The notes under the pieces were generated by a model, which was given only the letters and a program-made list of their open reading frames with translations, was not told the DNA's origin and made no database searches. A stretch of DNA of 64,000 nt from Mycolicibacterium flavescens (GTDB taxonomy: Bacteria; Actinomycetota; Actinomycetes; Mycobacteriales; Mycobacteriaceae), in assembly GCF_001722335.1 (NCBI RefSeq), contig NZ_MIHA01000021.1:1-64000 (forward strand), read 5' to 3'. Both the position numbers and the translations under genes were made by a program. Shown here piece by piece: positions 23,770 through 32,488 of the stretch; within the stretch, counting starts at the first letter, position 1, and the number at the start of each line of letters is the position of its first letter.

Positions 23770-26420
23770 TGATCAAGATTGTCGATGCGCCGGCCGAACT
23801 GGCCGACGCCAGCCTGGTGGGCCACAAGTTCGCGCGTCAGCAACGGTTACGTGATGCCGGGGTCCGGGTTCCGCCGTTCTTCTGTGTCGTCGTCGAGTCA
23901 CCATGGGCTGCCATCGCCGACGTGGTGCCCCCGTTTCCGGGGGTCGGCGCCGGTATCGAGCGATTGACCGCATGGGCCGAGGCTGCCCGCAGCGCTGCCG
24001 AACTCGTGCCTCTGGCGCCGGAAACCCAAACCGCGATCCTGATGAAGGGCATCGACCTCGGCCTGCGTGACGTCGCGGTCCGCGCCTGCGTCGTCGGACG
24101 CGACGGGCACCTGGGTGAAGACGACGCCGCCGACGCCTTCGCGGGGCTGACCGACAGCTACCTCTACGTCAGCGCCAACGCGGTGATCAACCGGATCGCG
24201 GCCTGCGCCGCGTCAGTCTTCAGCGTCGAATCGGTGCTCTACCGCGCGCGACGCGGGATCGACCCAAGCGTTCTCGGCGTGTGCGTGGGCATCCAACAGA
24301 TGGTCGATGGGCGAAGCTCATTCGTTGCGTTCACCCATGACCCGGTGACCGGGCTGCGGGGGACGAACGTCGCGGCGGTTCACGGTATCGGAGAAGGCGT
24401 GGTGGCCGAGCGCGCCGACATCGACCACTTCTTCGTGCGCTCGGGTGGAATCGAGAAGCGAATCACGCACAAACAACGCATGCTGTGCCGGGCACCCACC
24501 GGAGGCGTGGCCGAGTATCGGGTGCCCGATCGCCTCGCCGACGAACCCGTGCTCTCCGATGCTCAGATCGAGCAGATCGTGACTCTGGCGGACACCGCGG
24601 AACGACTCTTCGGCGGTCCCCAGGACCTCGAAGGCGTCATCACCGCCGACTCGGCGGTCCATTTGGTGCAGGCGCGACCTGCGGTGCGAAGCCGGGAGGC
24701 CGGCCGGCCCGTCGAGTGGACGAACCACAATCTGACCGAGAGCTTTCCGGGTGTGACGACAGCCATGACCTACTCCCACGCACGAGCGTTCTACCGCATG
24801 AGCTTTCGCGACTTCTACCGCATCGTCGGCGTTCCGGATTGCCAACTGCGCAGTCGTGAGCACCAGCTTCGTCGCATGGTGGGATACCTCGACGGTCGCC
24901 TCTACTACCGCCTCGACGCGTGGTATGCGCTGCACAGCCAGATGCCCGGTTGGGACGTCGTGCGCCCGTTGTGGGAGCGGTCGCTCGGGTTGCAGACAGA
25001 CGGTGCTGACCTTCATTCGGCGCTCGACCGTGGTGCCGGGCTACGACTCCTCGCGCTGTTGCCGAGGCTGGCGTGGGTGGCCGTCCGGTTCCCCCGGCAG
25101 CTACGAAACTTCCTGGCCTGGTGGGATGGCCGGCATCTGGCCGGCACGAACTTCGAGCATCTGGCGGCCGACGATATCGTCGCCGTCTATCGAAAAGTGT
25201 GGGCGGAGGCCGAGTGCCGTTGGGGCGTCACGATTCTGGCCAGCTATCTGGGTCTTGCCGTTTACGCCGCATCGATAGTGCTGGCCCGGCGCTGGACCCA
25301 TACAGCCGATGTCAACCCCGCTGCGCTGTTGCCTGGAGGGCCGCCGAACCGGACATTGGAGTCGGTGCACTCCACGGTGGCGCTCGCCGAGCAGATCAAC
25401 GCCATACCAGGTCTGTCCGAGCGCGTGCTGACCGGCGACGCAGGGGACACGTGGCGGCAGCTCGAGGGTGGTCGCTACGGCAGCAAGTTGGCCGCCGATG
25501 TCACCACGCACCTTCGGAGATTCGGCGATCGTGCGATGAGCGACCTCAAGATCGAGGAACCGACACCGCGTCAAAGACCCGAGATGCTCATCGAGTCGTT
25601 ACGGCCGTTCGTGGCGGCGGGAACGACGATGCAGCAGATCGCTTCCCAAGAGCGGTCCGCGGAGCGAGGAGCGCTCGACGAGCTACGACGGATCTGCCCG
25701 TCCAGATCCCGGCGTGCCGTCTTGAAGGTCGCGCTGCGCGCCGCACGGTTTCTTGCCAGGGCCCGCGAGGACACCCGGTTCTGCCGAACCCAGCTGTACG
25801 GCCTCTCGCGGGAGGCCATGAGCCGCCTGGGGGCGGATCTGGCCGCTGCCGGAGGGCTCGACTCACCCGACGACTACGTTCACCTGGAAGCCGAGGAGCT
25901 GCTCGGCGCCTTCGACGGAACGTGCACGGTCGGCGATCTCCGCGGCTTGGCACGAGCACGGAAGGAAGCCTTCCTGCAATCATGCAGTCGCCCCGCGCTG
26001 GCGCCCCGCTTCGTGACCGCGACGCAGCCCATCGGTGTCGGCGACCTTCGTCGCGGCGCGGCGAATACACCGTCGACCGGCGGTTCCAGCACCGTGCTGT
26101 CGGGCCTGCCGTCGAGCGCCGGGATCGCCCGTGCACAAGCGAAATTGGTGCTGCACCCTGATGTGCGGGCCGACGATTGCGCGGGACGCGTTCTCGTCGC
26201 CCTCGAGACGGACCCCGGCTGGCTGCCGCTGATGCTCAACGCCGCGGGACTCGTCGCCGAGCGGGGCAGCATGTTGTCCCACACCGCGATAACCGGTCGC
26301 ATGCTCGGGGTTCCCACCGTAGTGGCGGTTTCCGGGGCGACGAGCACCATTGCCGACGGCGACGAGATCGAAATCGACGGCCGTTGCGGCACCGTCCGCA
26401 TCTTTCACGGGCACCGATGA
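23769..26420 (+). CDS. PEP-synthase/rifampin-phosphotransferase-like dikinase
   Basis: 883 residues, close to the size of rifampin phosphotransferase (about 865). The N-terminal ATP-grasp (about 1-320) has GHKFARQQRLRDAGVRVP, DAFAGLTDSYLYVS and VAFTHDPVTGLRG. A central substrate region follows. The C-terminal swivelling domain carries the phospho-acceptor His in ERGSMLSHTAITGRMLGVP. PEP synthase itself has a further PEP-binding barrel that is absent. The layout fits an enzyme transferring phosphate from ATP through His to a small-molecule hydroxyl. In this cluster the acceptor could be the metabolite or a prenol; this is inference. Start overlaps the methyltransferase stop by one base. Confidence 0.82.
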   Translation: MIKIVDAPAELADASLVGHKFARQQRLRDAGVRVPPFFCVVVESPWAAIADVVPPFPGVGAGIERLTAWAEAARSAAELVPLAPETQTAILMKGIDLGLRDVAVRACVVGRDGHLGEDDAADAFAGLTDSYLYVSANAVINRIAACAASVFSVESVLYRARRGIDPSVLGVCVGIQQMVDGRSSFVAFTHDPVTGLRGTNVAAVHGIGEGVVAERADIDHFFVRSGGIEKRITHKQRMLCRAPTGGVAEYRVPDRLADEPVLSDAQIEQIVTLADTAERLFGGPQDLEGVITADSAVHLVQARPAVRSREAGRPVEWTNHNLTESFPGVTTAMTYSHARAFYRMSFRDFYRIVGVPDCQLRSREHQLRRMVGYLDGRLYYRLDAWYALHSQMPGWDVVRPLWERSLGLQTDGADLHSALDRGAGLRLLALLPRLAWVAVRFPRQLRNFLAWWDGRHLAGTNFEHLAADDIVAVYRKVWAEAECRWGVTILASYLGLAVYAASIVLARRWTHTADVNPAALLPGGPPNRTLESVHSTVALAEQINAIPGLSERVLTGDAGDTWRQLEGGRYGSKLAADVTTHLRRFGDRAMSDLKIEEPTPRQRPEMLIESLRPFVAAGTTMQQIASQERSAERGALDELRRICPSRSRRAVLKVALRAARFLARAREDTRFCRTQLYGLSREAMSRLGADLAAAGGLDSPDDYVHLEAEELLGAFDGTCTVGDLRGLARARKEAFLQSCSRPALAPRFVTATQPIGVGDLRRGAANTPSTGGSSTVLSGLPSSAGIARAQAKLVLHPDVRADDCAGRVLVALETDPGWLPLMLNAAGLVAERGSMLSHTAITGRMLGVPTVVAVSGATSTIADGDEIEIDGRCGTVRIFHGHR

Positions 26421-27595
26421 TGTGTCCACTTCCCGAACCCGGACCGGGTACGTCACTGCCCCGAGAGTACGTCGACATGTTTCGCGCGTGCCCGACGGTT
26501 GACGTCGACTTGCCGGACGGCACGGCCGCCGTCGCCGTAGCGCGCCAATCCGATGTCCGCACCGTATTGAGCGATGACCGGTTCAGCCGCGCGCAGTTCC
26601 GAATGCGCACGCCGAGCGCCGGTTCGGACTTCGGGTTGGTCAACGTGGATCCGCCGCTGCACACGGTTCGGCGCCGTCTCCTCCGCGGCTGGCTGACGAT
26701 GCGAAGCGCGCAACAAGCGCGCCCGCGCATCGAACTTGTCGCCAACGGACTCGTCGACGATCTGCTGGAAAAAGGGCCGCCCGCAGACATCTACGCGCAG
26801 TTCTGCCACCCCTTCCCGACCCTTGTCCACATGGACCTGCTCGGCCTGGACGTCGCTGATCTGCCGTATCTCGCACCCCGGCTGGCGGTTGCCTGGTCGT
26901 CTGACCGGTACCACGGCGACGAAGCTGCTAATCAACTGCGCGAGTATCTCGCAAGCCAGATAGCTCGTGCGCGGCGCGCGGGCGCCGCCGGCGGGCTGAT
27001 CGCTGCACTGGCGCGGCAGGATCCCGCGAGCGGGCTCACAGACCCGGAAATCGTGGCGCTCAGCATGGGTCTGCTGATGGCCGGCGCTGAGACGACGGGA
27101 AGCCACCTCGCGCTGAGCCTTGTCGAGATACTCGAACGGCCCGGGCTGGCAGACGAGCTTCGCCATAATCCCGGCGCCATCCCATCCGCCGTCGAAGAAC
27201 TGCTCCGCTGGGTGTGGTTCGACGGCAGGGCTGGCGGTCCGGGAAAGCCGCACGTCGCTACCGCGGACGTCGAACTGCACGACCGCCTGATTTCGAAGGG
27301 TCAGGTCGTCATCCCCCTGGTCGATGTCGCCAATCGCGACCCCGACGTCTTCGCCGACCCCGACGACTTCTGTCCGCACCGATACCCGAATCCGCATCTC
27401 GGGTTCGGCCACGGCCGGCACCAGTGCATCGGAATGGCTTTCGCGCGGGTCGAACTCCAAGTTGCACTGCAGGTCGTGCTGTCTCGACTGGACGGGATGG
27501 CGCTGGTTCCTGGCGCTCGAATCAACTGGCGCACAGGTATCTTCACGCGCGGCGTGTCGGATCTACCGGTAACGTGGCGAAGAGGCGGGCAATGA
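26417..27595 (+). CDS. Cytochrome P450
   Basis: 392 residues. The I-helix oxygen-binding motif is MAGAETTGSH, the K-helix ExxR is in VEELLRWVW, and the heme loop is FGHGRHQCIGMAFARVEL with the thiolate Cys. Soluble bacterial type, no membrane anchor. The N-terminus is short (MMCPLPEPGPG), and the ATG overlaps the dikinase stop. It needs ferredoxin and reductase partners, not encoded in the cluster. A tailoring hydroxylase of the cluster product is the simplest role. Confidence 0.93.
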   Translation: MMCPLPEPGPGTSLPREYVDMFRACPTVDVDLPDGTAAVAVARQSDVRTVLSDDRFSRAQFRMRTPSAGSDFGLVNVDPPLHTVRRRLLRGWLTMRSAQQARPRIELVANGLVDDLLEKGPPADIYAQFCHPFPTLVHMDLLGLDVADLPYLAPRLAVAWSSDRYHGDEAANQLREYLASQIARARRAGAAGGLIAALARQDPASGLTDPEIVALSMGLLMAGAETTGSHLALSLVEILERPGLADELRHNPGAIPSAVEELLRWVWFDGRAGGPGKPHVATADVELHDRLISKGQVVIPLVDVANRDPDVFADPDDFCPHRYPNPHLGFGHGRHQCIGMAFARVELQVALQVVLSRLDGMALVPGARINWRTGIFTRGVSDLPVTWRRGGQ

Positions 27596-28479
27596 TCACC
27601 GCGGAGCGCATGTCACGTTTCGTGGCCGACCGATATCCGCCGGTCTCCGCGAGCGCGTATGCCGTTGCGTTCGGTATCGGAGGAATCGGCCTGTTCGCGG
27701 CTCTGGGCGGGGAGCGGATTCCGGCCGGCGCGATACCCATGTTGGGGGTCGTCGCCGTGACCGTATTCGCCGACCTGCTGATCCTGCGTGTCCTCGACGA
27801 CGTCCGCGACAGCGACTACGACCGGATTGCCAACCCACACCGCTGCGTGGCGTCCGGGGCCGTCACACATCGCGACTTGTCCACCCTGTGCGCGCTGTGC
27901 GTCACAGTGCTCGTCGTCGCGAATCTGTGCCTTCTCGAGGGGTTGTTTGTCCTCGTTGTCCAACTTCTCTATGCCGGTGCACTGTTGGCTGCCGCGCAGC
28001 GGTTCCCGGTCACCCGCGGCGATAACCTGGTCGTCAACTTGGCTCTGGGTATTCCGGTTCAACTACTGCTGTACATATACCTGCTCGTGGCGTTCGCCGA
28101 CATCCGGGGCCAGTCGCCGACCGTAGTCGTCGGGGGGCTCGGAGTTCTGATCATCACGCTGTGCGCGGGCCAGGTCGAGTTCGGCAAGAAGCTTGTCCGG
28201 CAGCCCGAGCCGGGCGAACGGAGTTACGTCAAGTCGATTGGTTACCACGCGACGGCGTTGATGACCTTCGGCACTGGGCCGCTCGCCGCCGCACTGTTCG
28301 CGATCGCTGCCCCCGTTTCTCCGCTCGCCAAGGTGGTTGTCGCATTGCCTGCGGTCGGTGTAGCCGGCATGGGTATCAAGTACATCGGTAACAACGACAA
28401 CAGATGGCCGGCAGCGGTGTCAGCGCTCGGCCTGATGGGCACGCTGGTCGCCTTCGCCGTCGTCGGAACGGTCGGCTAG
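27592..28479 (+). CDS. UbiA-family membrane prenyltransferase
   Basis: 295 residues with about eight predicted membrane helices. The first Asp-rich motif is LDDVRDSDYDRIANPHRCVA near residue 65, matching the NDxxDxxxD motif of UbiA enzymes. The second acidic segment is atypical (GQVEFGKKLVRQPEPGE), with Glu residues in place of the usual DxxxD. UbiA proteins transfer prenyl groups to acceptors, and some act as terpene cyclases. ATG overlaps the P450 stop (ATGA). The 3' end overlaps the convergent prenyl-synthase gene by 60 bp. Confidence 0.82.
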   Translation: MITAERMSRFVADRYPPVSASAYAVAFGIGGIGLFAALGGERIPAGAIPMLGVVAVTVFADLLILRVLDDVRDSDYDRIANPHRCVASGAVTHRDLSTLCALCVTVLVVANLCLLEGLFVLVVQLLYAGALLAAAQRFPVTRGDNLVVNLALGIPVQLLLYIYLLVAFADIRGQSPTVVVGGLGVLIITLCAGQVEFGKKLVRQPEPGERSYVKSIGYHATALMTFGTGPLAAALFAIAAPVSPLAKVVVALPAVGVAGMGIKYIGNNDNRWPAAVSALGLMGTLVAFAVVGTVG

Positions 28480-29487
28480 TCGGAACTCCGGATAGAGCGA
28501 AACCGTCTCGTCGATGAGTTCGGCGAGATCAGTGACACATCGCGAGTCACCACCGAACGACGCGAGCGATTCGTGAGCGGTACGGACCATAGGCCGGATC
28601 GCCTCTGCGTAGCCCGAAACCATGTCCGGCGCCACCATCGCTTGTTTCAGTTCAGCCCGCGCCGCCTCCGACGTGCGCGCTTGCCGATGAAGGCCGATCA
28701 ATTCCGCGCGCCGGGCAGGCGACACCGTGCGAAGGAGGTGAACGAGCAGATAGGTCGCGGTGCCGTTTCGCAGATCCTCGTCGCGCCCGGTGATCAGGTC
28801 CCGCTGGTCGTTGACCAGTTGACGAAGCACTCCGAACTTTCTCCCGAACGAGCGCCAGGCGTCGACTCGGTCGGCGTCGCACTCCGCGAGGTGGGCACCG
28901 AGCGCGGCGGCCATCCCGTAGGGCCCACCGGTCTTGCCCTCGTAGCTGCGCAGTACATCGTCGAGAGTAGCGGTCTCCGCATCCAGCACCAGGTCGGTCA
29001 ACTGCCCGCTCAATGCGGCGACAGAGCCGCTCCCGTACTCGGTGATGAGTCGAAACCGAACGCTGTCCGACACAATCAGGTCGCCGAATATGATCTGCGG
29101 CAGACGATTACCCACCGCGATCGCGGTCATCAACCCGCAGTTGAGTTCCGTGGGATCGGCCTGAGTGAGTTGCGCAGTATCGATCACGTCGTCCACATAC
29201 CGCGCCGCCGCCCACCACAGTGTGTGCACGAGCGCCAAGGGTGTCGCGCACATCGGCGCCGCGGTCTCGACGCCGAACACGAGCACCGGCAGCATGGCGA
29301 TGCCGTTGATGCTGGGCGTGCTGCCGTCCAACGGAATCCTGGTCCGGAACTTGCTGACGAACGCCCCCATCGCGCATTCGCCCGGTGAACTGCTGGCCGA
29401 CAACCGTTCGGTCATCACCGAGGCTTGTGCTGCGACTTCGGCCAGCACGCGTTGCCGTGGTTGCAGTCTGTATGTCTGGGTTTCCAC
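28420..29487 (-). CDS. Divergent class I polyprenyl synthase (ComQ-like)
   Basis: 355 residues from GTG at 29487, with GGAGGG just upstream. The fold is all-alpha with a first Asp motif DDVID in ARYVDDVIDTAQ near residue 93. At the second motif position it has NDQRD in LRQLVNDQRDLITG, so the leading Asp is Asn. YEGKTGGPYGMAAALGAH is the Lys-Thr segment. Substitution at the second motif is seen in ComQ-like and other noncanonical prenyl synthases. It differs strongly from the synthase at 21081, so the cluster has two chain-making enzymes. It lies 31 bp before an MmpL gene in the same direction. Confidence 0.75.
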   Translation of the reverse strand: METQTYRLQPRQRVLAEVAAQASVMTERLSASSSPGECAMGAFVSKFRTRIPLDGSTPSINGIAMLPVLVFGVETAAPMCATPLALVHTLWWAAARYVDDVIDTAQLTQADPTELNCGLMTAIAVGNRLPQIIFGDLIVSDSVRFRLITEYGSGSVAALSGQLTDLVLDAETATLDDVLRSYEGKTGGPYGMAAALGAHLAECDADRVDAWRSFGRKFGVLRQLVNDQRDLITGRDEDLRNGTATYLLVHLLRTVSPARRAELIGLHRQARTSEAARAELKQAMVAPDMVSGYAEAIRPMVRTAHESLASFGGDSRCVTDLAELIDETVSLYPEFRLADRSDDGEGDQRAHQAER

Positions 29488-29518
29488 AGTCCCTCCTCAT
29501 GCGGTGGCGTTCCACCGC

Positions 29519-31759
29519 TCAGCCGGCCGCCAACCGCGCCCTCAGTTGACGCACGGTCAATTGAGAGGGGCGACGTGCCCCGCCCACGAGAAGGTGGGCG
29601 GGTCGCCGTCGCCAACGAGGCGCCCACCAATTCGCGCTACCCAACAGCGTCATCGCGGCGGGCATGAGTACCGCACGGATAAGTGTGGCGTCGAACAGGA
29701 TCGCCAGCGTCACCCCCACACCGAGCAACTTCACGAAAGAAACCGCAGACGTGGCCATCGCGATGAACACGACCGACATGATCAATGCGGCTGCAGTGAC
29801 CACGGGCCCGACGCGCTGCAGCCCGAACATGACCGCGCGGTTGGTGTCGCCGTGCGTGCGGTACTCCTCGGTGATGCGCGACAGCAGGAAGACCTCGTAG
29901 TCCATGGACAGTCCGAATGCGAGGCAGATGATGAGGATCGGCACCGGAGTGGCCAGTGCCCCGGTGACAGCGAACTCTCCGACCAGCCACCTGAGGTGAC
30001 CCTCCTGGAAGATGAACACCATCGCGCCGAGAGTCGCACACAAGCTGACCACGTTGAGTAGCAATGCTTTCACCGGCAGGACGACGCTTCTGGTGAACGC
30101 GAACAGGACCCCGAACATCGCCACCACCATCAGCGCCGCGGCCAAGGGAACCCGGTCGAACAAGGCGTTCTTGGCGTCGAGGTTCTCTGCGGTGAGTCCG
30201 CCGACGTACACGGCGCCGGGGGCGGGGGTCTGGCGTACCTGACCGAGCAGCAGGTGGGCCGCGTCGCTGTAAGGGTCGACGTCTGGCAGCAACCGTAGAT
30301 AGGCGTGCTCGGTGTCGAGTACGGGACCTCCGCCGATCCGTTGTCCGTCGACATAGCTCGTAAGACCCAGCTTCACAGCCACGACGTGCGGCAACTGCGA
30401 CAGCGTCGCGGCGTACCTGTCCAATTGACCCTCGCCCGCGAAACCTTCGACGACCACATCCATCGCCGCAGTCGCTTGTGCCGGAAACTGGGAGCGGACA
30501 ACGTCGCCGACACTTCGGCTTTCGATCGTCGCCGGCAGCGACCGGTCATCCGAGAAGCTCAAGCGGATGCTACTGAAAGGTGCCGCGAGCAAGAGCGCCA
30601 GAAGCAGCACCGCGGACCCCATCAGGATCGGCCTGCGCATGACCAGTCGTGAACTGCGGAACCAGAATCCGTCTTCCTCGGTCCGATCGGCCGGTACGCG
30701 ACGCCTGAACCGCTTCGGGACCACCCGACGCACGTCGATCGAGTCGATCCGTGGGCCCAGAAGTCGCAGCAAGGCGGGCAGGACAACCAGCGCGCACATG
30801 GTCGCGAGCAGTATCACCCCGATACACGCGTAAGCGATCGAACGCAGAAACATCATCGGGAAGACAAGCAGCGCGAGCACCGACAGCGCCACCGCAGCGG
30901 CGGAGAACACGACCGTGCGGCCCGCGGTTCGAACCGATGCGGTGATCGCATCATCGAGAGATTGAGTCCGAGTGCGCTCCTCGCGGAACCTGGTCAGCAC
31001 CAGAAGGGTGTAGTCGATCGCCAGAGCCAGACCGAGGATCGTTGTCACGTTCAGCGCATAGTTCGAGACCGGGGTGAGCGCCGACAGCAAGGCCAGGAGG
31101 CCGAGCGAACCCACGATCGACAGCACCCCGATCACGAGCGGCAGGCTGGCCGCGACGAGACTGCCGAACACCAGCGTCATCAGCACCAGGATCACCGGCA
31201 GCGCAATCGCTTCGCTGACCGCCAGGTCGTGGTTGAGCTGATCGGTCACATCGTCGTAGCTGACTGCCTCACCGCCGAGCTCGAGTTTCAGCGGACCGCG
31301 CTCGGTGTCACGATAGGTTGCGATGAGATGTCTGGCCGTCGCCGCGAATTCGCGCTCATCGCCTTCGACGTGCGCCACGATCAGCGCCCTCGTACCGTCG
31401 TTGCTGCGGAGCAATTCGGAGCGGTCTGGCCCCCAGTACGAGCTGACTGTCGTGATTGCGGGCGCGGCGGCCAGCTCGCGCGTGAGCGCCTCGCCGGCGG
31501 CCACCGCAACGGGGTCGTCGACAGACCGACCGCGGGTGTCGGTCGCCAGAATTACCAGGTTGGGTTTGCCGACGTGAAAACGCTGCTCAAGCGCAGCGGC
31601 GGCGCGCTGCGCTTCGGAGGAACCGCTGTAGAAGCCGCCGCCTGCCAGCCGCTCTGTGATCCCCGCGCCGAATCCGAGCGCGGCGATCATGAGTACCAAG
31701 GTCGCAGCGAGAACCGTCTTCGGCCGAGTTACGGCCAGCCGCGCGAGCCGCTCCAGCAT
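29519..31759 (-). CDS. MmpL-family RND transporter
   Basis: 746 residues from ATG at 31759 (MLERLARLAVTRPKTVLAAT); the open frame continues upstream without conservation. Twelve membrane helices in two MMPL blocks are separated by large loops. The first block shows IDYTLLVLTRFREE and the second MDYEVFLLSRITEEYRTHGD, the proton-relay motifs of MmpL proteins. No MmpS partner is adjacent. Such transporters export lipids, siderophores and terpenoid-like compounds, so this is the probable exporter of the cluster product. Upstream bases 31760-31930 show no gene. Confidence 0.92.
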   Translation of the reverse strand: MLERLARLAVTRPKTVLAATLVLMIAALGFGAGITERLAGGGFYSGSSEAQRAAAALEQRFHVGKPNLVILATDTRGRSVDDPVAVAAGEALTRELAAAPAITTVSSYWGPDRSELLRSNDGTRALIVAHVEGDEREFAATARHLIATYRDTERGPLKLELGGEAVSYDDVTDQLNHDLAVSEAIALPVILVLMTLVFGSLVAASLPLVIGVLSIVGSLGLLALLSALTPVSNYALNVTTILGLALAIDYTLLVLTRFREERTRTQSLDDAITASVRTAGRTVVFSAAAVALSVLALLVFPMMFLRSIAYACIGVILLATMCALVVLPALLRLLGPRIDSIDVRRVVPKRFRRRVPADRTEEDGFWFRSSRLVMRRPILMGSAVLLLALLLAAPFSSIRLSFSDDRSLPATIESRSVGDVVRSQFPAQATAAMDVVVEGFAGEGQLDRYAATLSQLPHVVAVKLGLTSYVDGQRIGGGPVLDTEHAYLRLLPDVDPYSDAAHLLLGQVRQTPAPGAVYVGGLTAENLDAKNALFDRVPLAAALMVVAMFGVLFAFTRSVVLPVKALLLNVVSLCATLGAMVFIFQEGHLRWLVGEFAVTGALATPVPILIICLAFGLSMDYEVFLLSRITEEYRTHGDTNRAVMFGLQRVGPVVTAAALIMSVVFIAMATSAVSFVKLLGVGVTLAILFDATLIRAVLMPAAMTLLGSANWWAPRWRRRPAHLLVGGARRPSQLTVRQLRARLAAG

Positions 31760-31930
31760 CACCACCGCAGCCGTCCTTCCCGCCGTAGCCGGGATGAAGA
31801 AGCCTGACAGTTGAATCCTCAGGCGCGGTCGGTGCGGCGAACGCAGTGCCGCGCTACTGCATTTGTGGTCCCGTCCGGGCGCGGCACTACTTAGTCTCCG
31901 ACGCACGCGATCTTCGCTGTGCAAATGTGG

Positions 31931-32323
31931 CTACCCCAACGCCGGGCGCAGAGCCGGCCGATCAGCCTCGACCACCGGCTCGTCGAGGATCTGTTCGACC
32001 CTCACGGTCGGCAGATCACGGATGGGCCCGATCGGAGTGGACGGTGACCCCGCACTCTCGGCCGGCGGAGCGACGCAGACATCTGACGCCGCGGACCACA
32101 GGCCGCCGCTTTTGAAGCAGCACCATTTCTGGTTCTCTTCCTCCTGGGCGATCGGTTCGCTCTCACTCCCGTCGATGCCGTGAAGCATTCGTGTGCACGA
32201 GTCGTACTCCTCGATATCCCAAACCTGCTCGGCAGCCGCCACGGAGGGGAAGGTGACCGCGGCGGCCGCGACAGCGGCGAGAATCCACCCGGTGCGGGCC
32301 AGGTCGTAGCGCTTTGTACTCAT
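31931..32323 (-). CDS. Secreted hypothetical protein with Cys residues
   Basis: 130 residues. ATG at 32323 follows GGAGGACACGAT. Signal peptide: MSTKRYDLARTGW, a hydrophobic stretch to about residue 27, then AAAEQVWD. The mature part contains YDSCTRMLHG, QKWCCFKSG and DVCVAPP, so four Cys probably form disulfides outside the cell. The tail is rich in Pro, Val and Glu. The family is not recognised by name; similar small Cys-containing secreted proteins are common in mycobacteria. Confidence 0.7.
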   Translation of the reverse strand: MSTKRYDLARTGWILAAVAAAAVTFPSVAAAEQVWDIEEYDSCTRMLHGIDGSESEPIAQEEENQKWCCFKSGGLWSAASDVCVAPPAESAGSPSTPIGPIRDLPTVRVEQILDEPVVEADRPALRPALG

Positions 32324-32488
32324 ATCGTGTCCTCCAATCGACGGCTTCGATCGTGCGCTGTCGCCCGGCGATTCGTAATGCCGTCCGGGGCTAGATTCCG
32401 GCCCGCAGAACGGCAGAGTTTCCTGTCCGTCCGGCAACCCGACCAGCGATGGTTGAGCCGACCCAGGCTCAAAGGGAATGATGTGGGG

